Shown here piece after piece: positions 51,792 to 61,571 of a stretch of 64,000 nt of DNA. The notes under the pieces were generated by a model. It searched no databases. It worked only from the letters and a program-made list of their open reading frames with translations, and was not told the origin of the DNA. Source of the stretch: DASWYT01 sp965246875 (GTDB lineage Bacteria; Pseudomonadota; Alphaproteobacteria; Micavibrionales; SZUA-601); contig CBDFFU010000003.1 of assembly GCA_965246875.1 (NCBI GenBank), forward strand, positions 806,001 to 870,000, written 5' to 3'. Position 1 is the stretch's first letter, and each line of letters opens with the position of its first letter. Position numbers and translations under genes: made by a program.

Positions 51792-51815
51792 CCCGCCAGA
51801 GATGGCGGGTTTTTT
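51792..51815. terminator. bidirectional intrinsic terminator between gap and a convergent small gene
   Basis: CCCGCCA and TGGCGGG around GAGA, flanked by AAAAA on the left and TTTTTT on the right, so it can stop transcripts from both sides. Confidence 0.92.
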
Positions 51816-51817
51816 AT

Positions 51818-52108
51818 TTAGCAGCGCTTGAGGCCGGCCAATGTCATAGCGGCTTTTTCCGGGAAATATTTTTCCACGATCGACTTGGCACCAACACGGC
51901 AGTAACTGTCGAGTGTCAAAGAACAGGCCTGGTTGCCGCGTGCAATTTCGCACAGTTCAATAGCGGTTTTTCTCAGAACCATGGCGAATATATCTTGCTG
52001 GCGTTTTGGGAAATTAACACCGACTTTTTTAAATGTTGTGTTGATGCCATCTTCAATTGCAACAATGTCTTTAATCATTGATACATAGGTTTTTAATTGA
52101 TTAGTCAT
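51818..52108 (-). CDS. small hypothetical protein 1 after gap
   Basis: 96 residues, basic, helical, with four cysteines (ELCEIARGNQACSLTLDSYC and a C-terminal Cys). No signal or known domain. Its stop lies 3 bases from the shared terminator, consistent with a real transcript. First of three small minus-strand genes between gap and lysA. Confidence 0.55.
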   Translation of the reverse strand: MTNQLKTYVSMIKDIVAIEDGINTTFKKVGVNFPKRQQDIFAMVLRKTAIELCEIARGNQACSLTLDSYCRVGAKSIVEKYFPEKAAMTLAGLKRC

Positions 52109-52207
52109 GTCGTGCCTGATAATTTTTTAGTCTTAATGCATATTCATAAAGAATTTCAAAAACGTGTCAACGGCTGGTTGAAATATCTTACGGAGGTGAA
52201 ATAAACA

Positions 52208-52234
52208 AAAATAAAAAAGCCGCAACGTTTCGGC
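52208..52234 (-). terminator. intrinsic terminator, minus strand
   Basis: On the minus strand GCCG-N8-CGGC is followed by TTTTTTATTTTTG, 48 bases after the stop of the small gene at 52282-52509. Confidence 0.65.
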
Positions 52235-52281
52235 ATCATAAGTATATAATGGCTTACAACATTATTGGTGAGTGTTGAAAC

Positions 52282-52509
52282 TTATTGTGGCGATGTGGCT
52301 GACAATGTATCACGTTGCAGGCCAGCGTTTTGACGCTCGGTTGCGCGGGCTTGTATGATTTCGTACAGATTAATTGCCATTAAATGGGCCGCCAGTGAAT
52401 CCCTGATAGTAACCTGGCCACCATTTAAAATGGCGGAGAGCATACTTGTGTTTAATTGACGTGGTGGTTTGACTGTTTCGATTGTATCAATCGTATGAAT
52501 TTTAGTCAT
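52282..52509 (-). CDS. small hypothetical protein 2 after gap
   Basis: 75 residues beginning MTKIHTIDTIETVKPPRQL. The middle (SMLSAILNGGQVTIRDSLAA) looks like a helix-turn segment. No family recognised. The ATG follows GAGG at 6 bases, and a terminator lies downstream. Confidence 0.5.
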   Translation of the reverse strand: MTKIHTIDTIETVKPPRQLNTSMLSAILNGGQVTIRDSLAAHLMAINLYEIIQARATERQNAGLQRDTLSATSPQ

Positions 52510-52616
52510 CTTATGCCTCAAGGTCGAGTAAAATTAACCATAAGAAAAAATGGGCTGGTTTGTCAACTAATTTTTATCGCCACTTGCTCAGCCAATAAGA
52601 AAAAGCTTGCTGTACT

Positions 52617-52808
52617 TTATGATTGGTGTGGTTTGTGTGTTGTAAATTGTCTTGATACATCTGCATGCGGAACGAAAAAATCAGTCGCATAATTCAGATT
52701 GGCAGTAACACGGGGATCTGCAAACCCCTTTCTAAAATTATCGACCATGTCAGCTGTCACGGGACAGGTATCGACTGGATCGACGTGAGGTTGGATAGTT
52801 TTAGACAT
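52617..52808 (-). CDS. small hypothetical protein 3 after gap
   Basis: 63 residues beginning MSKTIQPHVDPVDTCPV. Polar, with one cysteine and no signal or domain. AGGA precedes the ATG by about 10 bases. The surrounding DNA is AT-rich compared with gap and lysA. Confidence 0.45.
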   Translation of the reverse strand: MSKTIQPHVDPVDTCPVTADMVDNFRKGFADPRVTANLNYATDFFVPHADVSRQFTTHKPHQS

Positions 52809-52888
52809 GGGTTATTTTCCTGGACATTGTATAACCATAATAATTAACCTAGCCTTGTCAAGCAAAATCCCGTGTTTACACTGACAGC

Positions 52889-54154
52889 ATGACCTCTTTT
52901 TCTTATCAAAACAGCTCATTACATGCTGAAAACAATGATTTAGCACAGCTGGCGCAAGATTATGCGACGCCGTTGTATGTCTACAGCCGCCAGACGATTC
53001 ACGCCAATTATGCGGCGTACGCCGAAGGGTTAGCCGGGTTGCAGACCAAAATCTATTACGCGATGAAGGCCAACGGCGCGCTGGCCGTGATCGACGCGCT
53101 GGTCAAAGCCGGGGCGGGTGTCGATGTTGTATCGGGTGGGGAGATCGAGATTGCGTTGAAGGCCGGGGCTAAACCGAGTGACATCGTGTTTTCCGGCGTC
53201 GGTAAAACGGCAGATGAAATGAAATTCGCGCTGGAGCAGGGGATTTACCAGTTCAACGTGGAATCTGAACCGGAACTGGAATTGCTCAATCAGGTGGCGG
53301 GCAAATTGTTTCGCAAGGCACCGGTCGCCATTCGCGTCAACCCTGATGTTGACCCAAAAACCCATGCCAAAATTTCGACCGGCCAGAAAGAGACCAAGTT
53401 CGGCATCAGCCTGGATGCAGCTTTTGACGTTTATAAACGCGCGGCAGCGATGGACAATATCAAACTGCAAGGTGTGTCGGTGCATATCGGGTCGCAATTG
53501 ACGACACTGGCACCCTATCGCGAAGCCTACCTGTTGTTGCGCGATTTTATTGTCATGCTGCGTGACGAGGCGCAAATTGATTTAAGCGTCATCGATCTGG
53601 GCGGCGGTCTGGGCATTGTCTATCACAACGAAACCCCCCCGACAGCACAAGACTATGGCACGCTGGTCAAAGAGATTTTTGCCGATTTTACCGATAAAAT
53701 GTTTTTGTTTGAACCGGGCCGCTCGCTGGTCGCAAAAGCCGGTGTGCTGGTGACCAAGGTTCTCTACGTCAAACAGGGCGAGGCCAAAACACATGTGATC
53801 GTTGATGCTGGCCTGACAGAGCTAATCCGCCCCGCCATGTATGACGCCTATCATGCCTGCGACCCGGTCAGCCAACCTGCCGCGGATGCCGTCACACAGC
53901 CTGTCGATCTGGTTGGCCCGGTGTGTGAAACCGGCGATATTTTTGCCGCTGACCGTATGATGGTGTTGCCAAAAACCAATGATTTGCTGGTGTTCCGTGA
54001 TGCCGGGGCCTATGGCATGGTCATGAGTTCAACCTACAACGCACGGCCTTTGATCGCGGAAATTATGGTCGCGGGCGACAGACACGCCGTCATTCGGCCG
54101 CGGCAAAGTGTGGCGGCCTTGACGGCCGGGCAGATAATTCCGGACTGGGCCTAG
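52889..54154 (+). CDS. lysA: diaminopimelate decarboxylase
   Basis: PLP enzyme making L-lysine from meso-diaminopimelate. 421 residues. The PLP lysine is Lys60 in YYAMKANGALAVI; HIGSQL, the glycine-rich DLGGGLGI loop, EPGRSLVAKAG and GPVCETGD (with the catalytic Cys from the partner subunit) are all present. The start ATG has a weak ribosome-binding site. Commonly argH and a small lipoprotein gene are upstream in proteobacteria; not so here. Confidence 0.97.
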   Translation: MTSFSYQNSSLHAENNDLAQLAQDYATPLYVYSRQTIHANYAAYAEGLAGLQTKIYYAMKANGALAVIDALVKAGAGVDVVSGGEIEIALKAGAKPSDIVFSGVGKTADEMKFALEQGIYQFNVESEPELELLNQVAGKLFRKAPVAIRVNPDVDPKTHAKISTGQKETKFGISLDAAFDVYKRAAAMDNIKLQGVSVHIGSQLTTLAPYREAYLLLRDFIVMLRDEAQIDLSVIDLGGGLGIVYHNETPPTAQDYGTLVKEIFADFTDKMFLFEPGRSLVAKAGVLVTKVLYVKQGEAKTHVIVDAGLTELIRPAMYDAYHACDPVSQPAADAVTQPVDLVGPVCETGDIFAADRMMVLPKTNDLLVFRDAGAYGMVMSSTYNARPLIAEIMVAGDRHAVIRPRQSVAALTAGQIIPDWA

Positions 54155-54239
54155 GCAAGCCGACGCGAAAAGCGGCCAATAACCGGAAAAATCGGTCTTT
54201 TCCGTTAAAAACCCATGTCATTTTGACACGATTTTTTAT

Positions 54240-56033
54240 ATGCTGCGATCCATGAAAATAACCACGTCCAATAACCCGTTTGTCGTGCTGTACCAAGCTA
54301 TGTGGTATTATGGGCGCGGCTTCCGCTGGCAGATGCCGGTGTTTATGACGTTGCTGGTATTGGGCATGGGCATGACGCAGTTCCTGCCCTATTTCATGGG
54401 CAAGATCATCAGTGAGTTGCAGTATCTCTACAGCGAGGCGCACCATTCGCGTGTGACGATTTACAAGTGGATCGGCGTCTATGCGTTTTTTGCATTGGGC
54501 TTCTGGTTTTTGCATGCGCCAGGGCGCATTCTGGAACGCCGTTTCGCGTATCGCTTGCGAAATAAATGTTTCAACGATCTCTATCACCGGGTGCAATCCT
54601 TGCCGATGAGCTGGCATGCTGATCACCACACCGGCAACGTGCTGAACCGGGTTCAGGTGGCCGCTGGGGGCTTGCACCAATTTACCGAACAGCAATTCGT
54701 CACGATCCAGAGTTTCCTGAAAATTTTCGTGCCATTTTGTTTTCTGGTCATCATGGCCTGGCCGCTGGCGGTGCTGTGCGTCTGCAGTTTCGGGATCGCC
54801 TTGTTTGTGATCACCCGCTATGACCGGGTGCTGTTGCCATTGTTTAAAAAAATGCGCGACATGGGGCATGATTTCTCGGCATTGTTGTTCGATTACCTCG
54901 CCAATATTCAAACCATCATCACCTTGCGCCTGGGCCTGCACACCGAACGGGAAGTGAACAAGCGTCTGGAAATGCAGCGCGACGTGTTTTACGACGAAGC
55001 CAAATGGAATGAGTTTAAATGGTGGACCATCGACAGCATGGTCAATTTCAATCTGATTATCGCGATTTTGTATGTGGTGTGGCAGTTCCAGCATGGCCGT
55101 ATCACGGAAATCGGCGTGGTTGTCACTTTGATTTCCTATCTGCAGAATTTTTCCGGTGTATTTTTTGATATCGGTGGCCGCTATGAGCAATTGATGCGTC
55201 TGACCAACGATTATAAATCCAGCGAAATTATTCATCTGGCGTATGATGAATATAACAGCGGTCTCGTGGCCGAAGAATTAACTGCGCCGCCATTTGACGC
55301 GATCCGGATTCAGGATCTGAATTTTGCTTATAAGGGCAAACAAAATGGCAAGCTGGAACATATTTCGCTCGATTTGAAGAAAGGCCAGCGCGTGGCCTTG
55401 GTCGGTGCCAGCGGGTCGGGCAAATCGACAGCCATGAAATTATTGCGCGGCCTGTATCCGGTTGAAAGCGGCACGTTGCTGATTGATGGTGTCGAACAGC
55501 CGGACATGGCAGCGTTAAAAATATTGACAACATTAATCCCGCAAGAGCCGGAAATTTTTGAAAATTCTATCCGCTATAATATTACGATGGGCGTCGAGCA
55601 GGATGAGGCGGCGATCAACCGCGCCTGTGAAATTGCCTGTTTCGACACGGTACTGGCGCAATTGCCGCACGGGCTGGACACCGACATCCGTGAAAAAGGC
55701 GTCAATTTATCAGGCGGTCAGAAACAGCGTCTGGCCTTGGCGCGCGGCGTGTTCGCGATCCAGGAAAGCGGCGTCATTCTGTTTGATGAATCCACCAGTT
55801 CCGTTGACGGCGTGACGGAACAGCGGATTTATAACAATCTGTTTGCCGCCTTTCCGGACAAATGCCTGATCGCGTCGATCCACCGTTTGCATTTGCTCAA
55901 TCAGTTTCATTATATCTATGTCTTTGACCAGGGCCGCATTGCGCAAGAAGGCACGCTCGACGAGTTGTTGCAACATGAAGGTTTGTTCAAGACGCTGTGG
56001 CGCGCGTATCAAAATTCGCAGGAGCCAGTGTAG
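54240..56033 (+). CDS. ABC transporter, fused permease/ATPase exporter
   Basis: 597 residues: a six-helix transmembrane domain (about 20-320) and an ATPase domain (about 355-590) with Walker A GASGSGKST, signature LSGGQKQRLALARG, Walker B VILFDESTSSVDG with the catalytic Glu, and the switch His in IASIHRLHLL. It is a half-size exporter that should work as a dimer. The DESTSSVD form of Walker B and the TM domain place it among lipid or drug exporters, but the substrate is unknown. ATG at 54240 or 54252 possible. It follows lysA by 85 bases, with a hairpin CGGAAAA/TTTTCCG between. Confidence 0.9.
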   Translation: MLRSMKITTSNNPFVVLYQAMWYYGRGFRWQMPVFMTLLVLGMGMTQFLPYFMGKIISELQYLYSEAHHSRVTIYKWIGVYAFFALGFWFLHAPGRILERRFAYRLRNKCFNDLYHRVQSLPMSWHADHHTGNVLNRVQVAAGGLHQFTEQQFVTIQSFLKIFVPFCFLVIMAWPLAVLCVCSFGIALFVITRYDRVLLPLFKKMRDMGHDFSALLFDYLANIQTIITLRLGLHTEREVNKRLEMQRDVFYDEAKWNEFKWWTIDSMVNFNLIIAILYVVWQFQHGRITEIGVVVTLISYLQNFSGVFFDIGGRYEQLMRLTNDYKSSEIIHLAYDEYNSGLVAEELTAPPFDAIRIQDLNFAYKGKQNGKLEHISLDLKKGQRVALVGASGSGKSTAMKLLRGLYPVESGTLLIDGVEQPDMAALKILTTLIPQEPEIFENSIRYNITMGVEQDEAAINRACEIACFDTVLAQLPHGLDTDIREKGVNLSGGQKQRLALARGVFAIQESGVILFDESTSSVDGVTEQRIYNNLFAAFPDKCLIASIHRLHLLNQFHYIYVFDQGRIAQEGTLDELLQHEGLFKTLWRAYQNSQEPV

Positions 56034-56099
56034 ATTATAATAATGTGTCATCCCGGGCGTAATGTAGCGGAGACTCGGAACACACGATATTTTGCATTG

Positions 56100-57257
56100 C
56101 TATTTATACTGCGCCATCAACCTGTCACGCGCCTGCACGGCCTGTGGGCCCATGGCTTCGGGGGCTTCGATGAACAGGATATGCAAGGAACGCGTATCCA
56201 TGACTAAAAGCAAAGCCGATACCGTGTTCGGTTCGCGTTTGCCGTTGGTATCGCGCGGGGAGCAGGCGACTTCTGCGGGCATTATGTAAGTGTCGCCGCG
56301 TTTTTCGACCTGGCCGCCTTCGGCCAGAAATTCACCGTTACAGACAGATTGCAATTGCCGGCTGAACTTGGCGGCAGCCTGTGTCATGGCTTGATGTGGC
56401 AACGGCAATTCCGTTTTTAAACCGATCGATAAAGCGCCTTGTGACCACAGCATATCAAACGGACGTTCCGTGCGGTCGTTGTCCGGTACCCGCATGACAT
56501 TTTTGGGTGCCAAGCCGGCTGCTGTCAGTTTGGCGATTAAATTTTGTGGCACGGCACTGTTTGCTGCAGGCTGCAGGGATTTGGCTGGCACTGGTTTGGT
56601 GTCAGCAACGACGGGAGCCGGTACCGGTACAGCTTTTTGTGGCAGTGATTGCGCAAGAGTGTCCGGTGTTGGTGCTTTAAATGCCGTTGATTTTGTGGCG
56701 GAGTTGGATACGCCAGAAAAGACGATCGGGGCGGGTTTGACATTATTGGTCACCAGGCAATCCTGCAGGCTGCGGATGGCATCCTGCACGCCCAGCATGT
56801 CGAACACCAGCGCATCATTCGGCCCGCGCAGGAACAGCATATTGCCGCGGCCAATTTGGCGCGTCATGACATCATCCATGGCGATGGCCAGAATACGTGG
56901 ACTGGCGGCAATGGCGGTGACGTTTTGCGTCGGTTGCCGGTCGACCTGCCACTCTAAATTATAAGCACTCTCTGCCATCGCTTTGTCTTGGGGAAAATGG
57001 ATGGCCAGCCGGCGTTGGTGCGCCGCGTTTTCAGCAATCATCAACAAAATGCCATTGTCATACATGTTTTTGACGAGACAATGGGAAAAGTTTTTCTGGT
57101 CGTCCGTTTTTTGTGTTTCCGTGCGCCATGGATAAATCGGTTTGGTGATTTGCAACGGTTCGGCAGTTTTGGAATTTTGTGCCAGCGCTGCCTGTTGCAG
57201 CGTCACACTGGCCGCTACACAACACACCGACATCAGCAAAACAGAACGCAACGACAT
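56100..57257 (-). CDS. periplasmic protein of a novel two-domain family, short paralogue
   Basis: About 385 residues. Signal peptide ending in ALA. Domain 1 (about 60-167) begins and ends with Cys (FSHCLVKN ... SLQDCLVTN, 107 residues apart), likely a disulfide-closed beta domain. A Pro/Ala linker (about 170-235) follows. Domain 2 (about 240-375) has another Cys pair (Cys306, Cys332) and ends GPQAVQARDRLM. Both domains recur in the upstream 1054-residue protein with nearly the same cysteine spacing. No known family recognised. Likely the second gene of an operon with its paralogue, downstream of motA. Confidence 0.72.
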   Translation of the reverse strand: MSLRSVLLMSVCCVAASVTLQQAALAQNSKTAEPLQITKPIYPWRTETQKTDDQKNFSHCLVKNMYDNGILLMIAENAAHQRRLAIHFPQDKAMAESAYNLEWQVDRQPTQNVTAIAASPRILAIAMDDVMTRQIGRGNMLFLRGPNDALVFDMLGVQDAIRSLQDCLVTNNVKPAPIVFSGVSNSATKSTAFKAPTPDTLAQSLPQKAVPVPAPVVADTKPVPAKSLQPAANSAVPQNLIAKLTAAGLAPKNVMRVPDNDRTERPFDMLWSQGALSIGLKTELPLPHQAMTQAAAKFSRQLQSVCNGEFLAEGGQVEKRGDTYIMPAEVACSPRDTNGKREPNTVSALLLVMDTRSLHILFIEAPEAMGPQAVQARDRLMAQYK

Positions 57258-57303
57258 GGACAGGATCCATTCAGGCAAAAACAACAGGATTTAAAGTCAG
57301 ATG

Positions 57304-60300
57304 TTACTTGTCTGACACACTCTTAGCAAGGCGGTCACGCTGGCGAATGAGTTGATCACGCGCGCTTTGAGGGCCGGTCTGCGACCAGACGCGGAAGATC
57401 TGACCAGCACGCTGATACAACAAGGCCGCAATTGTGACTTGTTTGTCCTGGGTACAGCTGGTTTCAGCCTTCACCGTTTCGTTACTGCCATGCTGGTCCG
57501 GCGCGCCAATTTCAGAGGTGAACGATGGGTTGTGACAGCTTTGTTCACGGCCATCGATATCGCGCATCGCGGCTTCCAACAGATCGGCTTTGTCGGCCAG
57601 AAAACGTTGTTCTTTCACCTCGCCCTGAACAGTATCCAAACGGCTGCCCCATTGATAACCGGTGGCCGTCTGGCGCACATTGCCTTGAATATTCGCTTGT
57701 TGCAAAATTTTATTAGCCGTCGCGGCGTTCATGCTGAGCGGTAAAATATCGGTTTTAGCGGGAACCATTGGCACGGTGGCGGGGGCTGTCACCGAAGTTG
57801 GTGTCAGGGCAACAGGATTGTTTAGGGCGGCAACTGACAATAAACCAACTGACGCCCCGCCTTGTGTCGTGAGGCAGTTATTGAAGTCCGGCAATCCTGT
57901 TTTGATACCGCTGATGTCGAATGTCGACGCGCCGCCTTCAATTTCGATGTGCATGGCTTTGCCGCTGGCCAAGGCCTGAAACAAACTGTCTTTACGACCC
58001 AAGGTGACGATCAGCAAGTTTGGCTGGTTGGCATGGCCGATGAAATCTTCATTGAATGCATTATCGACCTGGATCGTCGTTTTGTAATCATGGTCTGCCT
58101 GCAGCAATTCCATGTTATAATCCAGTCCCAATGATGCGCTGCCATCAGCCCCACGGCTCAGGAATACATTTTGCTGATTGATGAAATGGTTTTGCAAAAT
58201 ACAATAGGCTGGCACGTTTGGTTTTGCTGCGATGTTTTTTGTCTGCCAGGGTGACGTGGTGCTGGCCGCAGGCGGCGTGAAAGTGAGCGGCACGCGCCGC
58301 GCGGCATTTGTTGGCACTAATCCATCAGGTGCTGTCAACATATCATCGGTAGCCGCAAACTGGGCTGATGCCGTTTTTGTCACCGTCCCAGTCGGAGCAT
58401 CCATGCTGCTGTCATCGGCAAAACTGGTTTGAATGGCCTCGTTAGCCGGACGCATCGGGCCACGGACTTTGCTGTCCAATACAGTTTCTTCGACAAATGC
58501 TGGCGGCACACTGGCGGCCGGCATAACAGGTGCCGGCTTGACAGATGCTTTGGCTGTTAACGTTGCTGTTTTGGATACGGCTGGTGTAACAGCTTTCGTC
58601 AACACGCTGTCAGTCTGGAGCGGTGTTGATGGCATGACAGGTGGTGTTGGCAGTTTTGATCCAGCCCCCATTAGCATTGGGTTATTGTGTGCCGTGGCGA
58701 CAGGTGTTGGTGATTTGGGCGACGGCATGGCAGTCGCTGCTAGCACAGGTGCGGTAGCCGATCTGGCCGATGTCGTTTTAGCGGTGGCCATTGCAGGTGC
58801 ATCGGACAGGAGTGCAGCGCGTCTATTGGCGTCTAACAACCCAGGCAATGTTTTGGTTGTGGTGACAGGGGTGTTGATGACGGGTGCAGAAGACGTTGCT
58901 GCCGCAAGCGGATTTGGTTTGGGTGCTGGCGGCACTACAACCGGCATCGGCGTGACGACCGGAGATGCTGCTGCAACAGGGGATTCAGTGGCTGGCGCAT
59001 CCCACATAATCGCTTCTTGTGGCACAACAGGTGCTGCCAAGGCCGATGCTTTGGTTTCAACAGGTGGTGTTGCCGATTTTGCTTCAGGCGTGTTGGTAGC
59101 GGGAACTGTGCCGTTCGCATAATCTTTCGCATTCACAATGCGTGTTTCATCGTGTATGTAATTTGTTTTCGCTGGAGGCGGTGTCACAGGCGTAACCGGC
59201 TTCGGCAAATTCACACCGCTGAGTGAATCGGCAATCGCCATATCATTATTATCGCTGGCCAACGCCAAAGCAGGTGGCAAAGCCGCCGGCGTCTTTGTGG
59301 CAGATGGTTTGTCCGCTGTCACAGTTGGCAACGGCTTGGCGGGCATCGCAGGTGTCATGGGTGTTTTTGCAATAGGTGATGGTGCAGTTTTGACTGGCGC
59401 AGTTGCCACCATTTTGCTGACTGTTTGACTTGACGGGCGAACCGCATTTTTTTCAATCGTGGAATCCTGGTCGCTTAATCGCGGTGCCGTAAAACTTTCG
59501 GCTGGTGCGCCATCATCGTATAATAAACTGTCCCGATTGGTCGTGGCTCGTTGCGCCAGGTCATTGGCCGCGGACGGTACAATATCGTTACTGGACATAC
59601 CATTCAATTTTTGGCGCTGTGTCGTCTGGGCCGGACCCCGGGCTTGGTCGAGCATCTTGCCAAGATCGGCACGGCTTTCGTCACCGTCCTGACCGACAGT
59701 ATTTTGTGAAACCGTAAATTCTGTTGATGCCGTTGTCGAACCCGCTTTGCTGACAATGGCATTTAAATTGGCAGGTGTTGCCAATACTGGTCTACCGGTG
59801 CGCGCAATCGGGGCCAGTGGCTTGTCCCACAACAAATTACTGTAACGGGTCGTCTTACTGTAACGTGTCGTCTGCTGCGGTGCTGTGGCGATCACGGGCT
59901 GTTGCAAGCCAAAACTCGGATCAGGCACATTCGAGGCATTCGTGACGGGTGTTCCAGCCGGCTCGCCATTCAACGCCTGAACACAATAATTCAATTGAAA
60001 GAAGGCGCGGGAATTGCCGGCGATGGCCAATTGCGGTCCGCCCTGTTGGACACTGACCTGAAAATCATGACCGGCATCCAGTGCCGAATACAGCGGATGA
60101 TCGTTCCGCAGATCAACGACCAGCATATGGGTGTTACGCGCTTCGGCAGCGAACTGCTGGGTCGTACCATCAAAGGCAATGTCCAGTCCGTAATGTTGAT
60201 GCGGCTCAAATTCGGCTTGCTGGAAGTCAAACGCAATCGTGCCGGATCCGTGTTTGTTGCGTGCATAAGTAATGACAGCGCCCGCCGTTGGATAGCTGGT

Positions 60301-60468
60301 GGCCAACGCGCAATAAGGAGATTTGTCTCTGCCGCTGGAGAGAACGGGAGCAACATGCCAATCGGTAAGGGTCAAGCTGTTCGCAAAATGGCCAGGTGCG
60401 GCGTCGGCGAAGGGAATAAAACTGGCGGAGCAGAGTAACGCAGTTACAACCCTCAAAGACCATGACAT
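57304..60468 (-). CDS. giant periplasmic protein with repeated domain and Pro/Ala/Thr-rich stalk, long paralogue
   Basis: 1054 residues. Signal peptide ending ADA. Domain 1a (about 53-162, PYCALATS ... LNYCVQAL) and domain 1b (about 756-865, AYCILQNH ... FNNCLTTQ) are copies of one fold: the terminal cysteines are 109 residues apart in both. Between them lies a 590-residue Ala/Pro/Thr/Ser-rich low-complexity stalk. A C-terminal domain (about 915-1054, Cys978 and Cys1005, ending GPQSARDQLIRQRDRLA) matches domain 2 of the downstream paralogue. The architecture suggests a long periplasm-spanning or surface structure. Position after motA hints at motility or envelope anchoring. The ATG follows GGGAG. 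Confidence 0.75.
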   Translation of the reverse strand: MSWSLRVVTALLCSASFIPFADAAPGHFANSLTLTDWHVAPVLSSGRDKSPYCALATSYPTAGAVITYARNKHGSGTIAFDFQQAEFEPHQHYGLDIAFDGTTQQFAAEARNTHMLVVDLRNDHPLYSALDAGHDFQVSVQQGGPQLAIAGNSRAFFQLNYCVQALNGEPAGTPVTNASNVPDPSFGLQQPVIATAPQQTTRYSKTTRYSNLLWDKPLAPIARTGRPVLATPANLNAIVSKAGSTTASTEFTVSQNTVGQDGDESRADLGKMLDQARGPAQTTQRQKLNGMSSNDIVPSAANDLAQRATTNRDSLLYDDGAPAESFTAPRLSDQDSTIEKNAVRPSSQTVSKMVATAPVKTAPSPIAKTPMTPAMPAKPLPTVTADKPSATKTPAALPPALALASDNNDMAIADSLSGVNLPKPVTPVTPPPAKTNYIHDETRIVNAKDYANGTVPATNTPEAKSATPPVETKASALAAPVVPQEAIMWDAPATESPVAAASPVVTPMPVVVPPAPKPNPLAAATSSAPVINTPVTTTKTLPGLLDANRRAALLSDAPAMATAKTTSARSATAPVLAATAMPSPKSPTPVATAHNNPMLMGAGSKLPTPPVMPSTPLQTDSVLTKAVTPAVSKTATLTAKASVKPAPVMPAASVPPAFVEETVLDSKVRGPMRPANEAIQTSFADDSSMDAPTGTVTKTASAQFAATDDMLTAPDGLVPTNAARRVPLTFTPPAASTTSPWQTKNIAAKPNVPAYCILQNHFINQQNVFLSRGADGSASLGLDYNMELLQADHDYKTTIQVDNAFNEDFIGHANQPNLLIVTLGRKDSLFQALASGKAMHIEIEGGASTFDISGIKTGLPDFNNCLTTQGGASVGLLSVAALNNPVALTPTSVTAPATVPMVPAKTDILPLSMNAATANKILQQANIQGNVRQTATGYQWGSRLDTVQGEVKEQRFLADKADLLEAAMRDIDGREQSCHNPSFTSEIGAPDQHGSNETVKAETSCTQDKQVTIAALLYQRAGQIFRVWSQTGPQSARDQLIRQRDRLAKSVSDK

Positions 60469-60591
60469 AGATTATACTCCCGCGCATTAAAACGCCTTGA
60501 ATCAAAGGCATGCTGATAATGCCTTGTTAAGATTCATTTGTCACGTGGGATGGTTAATTTTTATTAAATAAATTTTTATTTAACAGCAAAA

Positions 60592-61458
60592 TTATGCGCT
60601 TGGCAAATTATTTGTGGCATCTTCGATTTCGGCAAAGGTCGGCTGCACATGGCTTGGCACAGCCGAGCGTCCGATTTCAACCGAGACTTGCACGGCGTTG
60701 CCTTTGAGGTGGGCAACCAACACTTCTTTAATAACACGATAAAACTGAATGTCTTCTTCGATCGTCTGGCCTACTTTGCTGGCGAACGGGGCCACAATCG
60801 CATAGGAAATAAAGACCCCCAAGAATGTTCCCACCAACGCGCCACCAATCATTTTCCCCAACACTTCGGGTGGTTCGTTAATGTGGGACATTGTTTTGAT
60901 GATCCCTAGTACGGCGGCCACAATCCCCAAGGCCGGAAAACCATCTGCCAGGGTCTGTAGTGCATGTGGTGCATGCATTTCTTCGTGCAGGTGCTTGTCA
61001 ATCTCACGCTCCATCGTGTCTTCCAATGTCATCGCGTCGGTCATGTCCATGGTCAGCATGCGCAAATAATCGCAGATCAATTTTGTGGCGAACTTGCTGT
61101 GTAGCACGTGTGGATATTGACGAAAAATCTCACTTTCATCCGGCTTTTCGATGTGCTGTTCAATAGCCACCATCCCCTTGGTCTTCATTAGCTTGCACAA
61201 GCTGAACAACAGGAGGAGGAGGTCTTTGTAATCCTGTTTCTTATAGTGAACGCCTTTGACAGCCATTTTAAAACCGGCCATGGCGTGTTTGATGACGTGG
61301 GTCGAGTTGGCGATCAAAAACGCGCCAATGGCTGCCCCGCCAATCATGGCTAATTCATGCGGCAAAGCGTGCAAGATAACACCCATGCTGCCCCCGGCGG
61401 ATATATACCCGCCAAAGACGCCGATCATCACGATAGCCAAACCGATAAAAACGAACAT
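60592..61458 (-). CDS. motA: flagellar motor stator protein MotA
   Basis: 288 residues with four membrane helices: FVFIGLAIVMIGVFGGYI, ELAMIGGAAIGAFLIANS, and the pair around DGFPALGIVAAVLGIIKTM and MIGGALVGTFLGVFISYAIVAPF. The cytoplasmic loop with conserved charged residues (near REIDKHLHEE) contacts FliG. MotA pairs with MotB to form the proton-driven stator; no motB is in the window. The next genes on the strand encode the two novel periplasmic proteins instead. Confidence 0.95.
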   Translation of the reverse strand: MFVFIGLAIVMIGVFGGYISAGGSMGVILHALPHELAMIGGAAIGAFLIANSTHVIKHAMAGFKMAVKGVHYKKQDYKDLLLLLFSLCKLMKTKGMVAIEQHIEKPDESEIFRQYPHVLHSKFATKLICDYLRMLTMDMTDAMTLEDTMEREIDKHLHEEMHAPHALQTLADGFPALGIVAAVLGIIKTMSHINEPPEVLGKMIGGALVGTFLGVFISYAIVAPFASKVGQTIEEDIQFYRVIKEVLVAHLKGNAVQVSVEIGRSAVPSHVQPTFAEIEDATNNLPSA

Positions 61459-61571
61459 AGAGGCTCACCAGAATCAACGCGGCTCCCGGTTTAGGAGACG
61501 CTACATTCGACTGTGCCAGAAAGGGGTTAAAGAATGGTTTTGTTGTTAATCAACAAAAACTGTCATATTTA

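Noticed and set aside
58433..59122. 229-codon Ala/Gly/Val-rich plus-strand ORF
   Set aside because: It is the complement of the Pro/Ala/Thr-rich stalk of the 1054-residue protein; GC-biased codons leave the opposite strand open. No ribosome-binding site.
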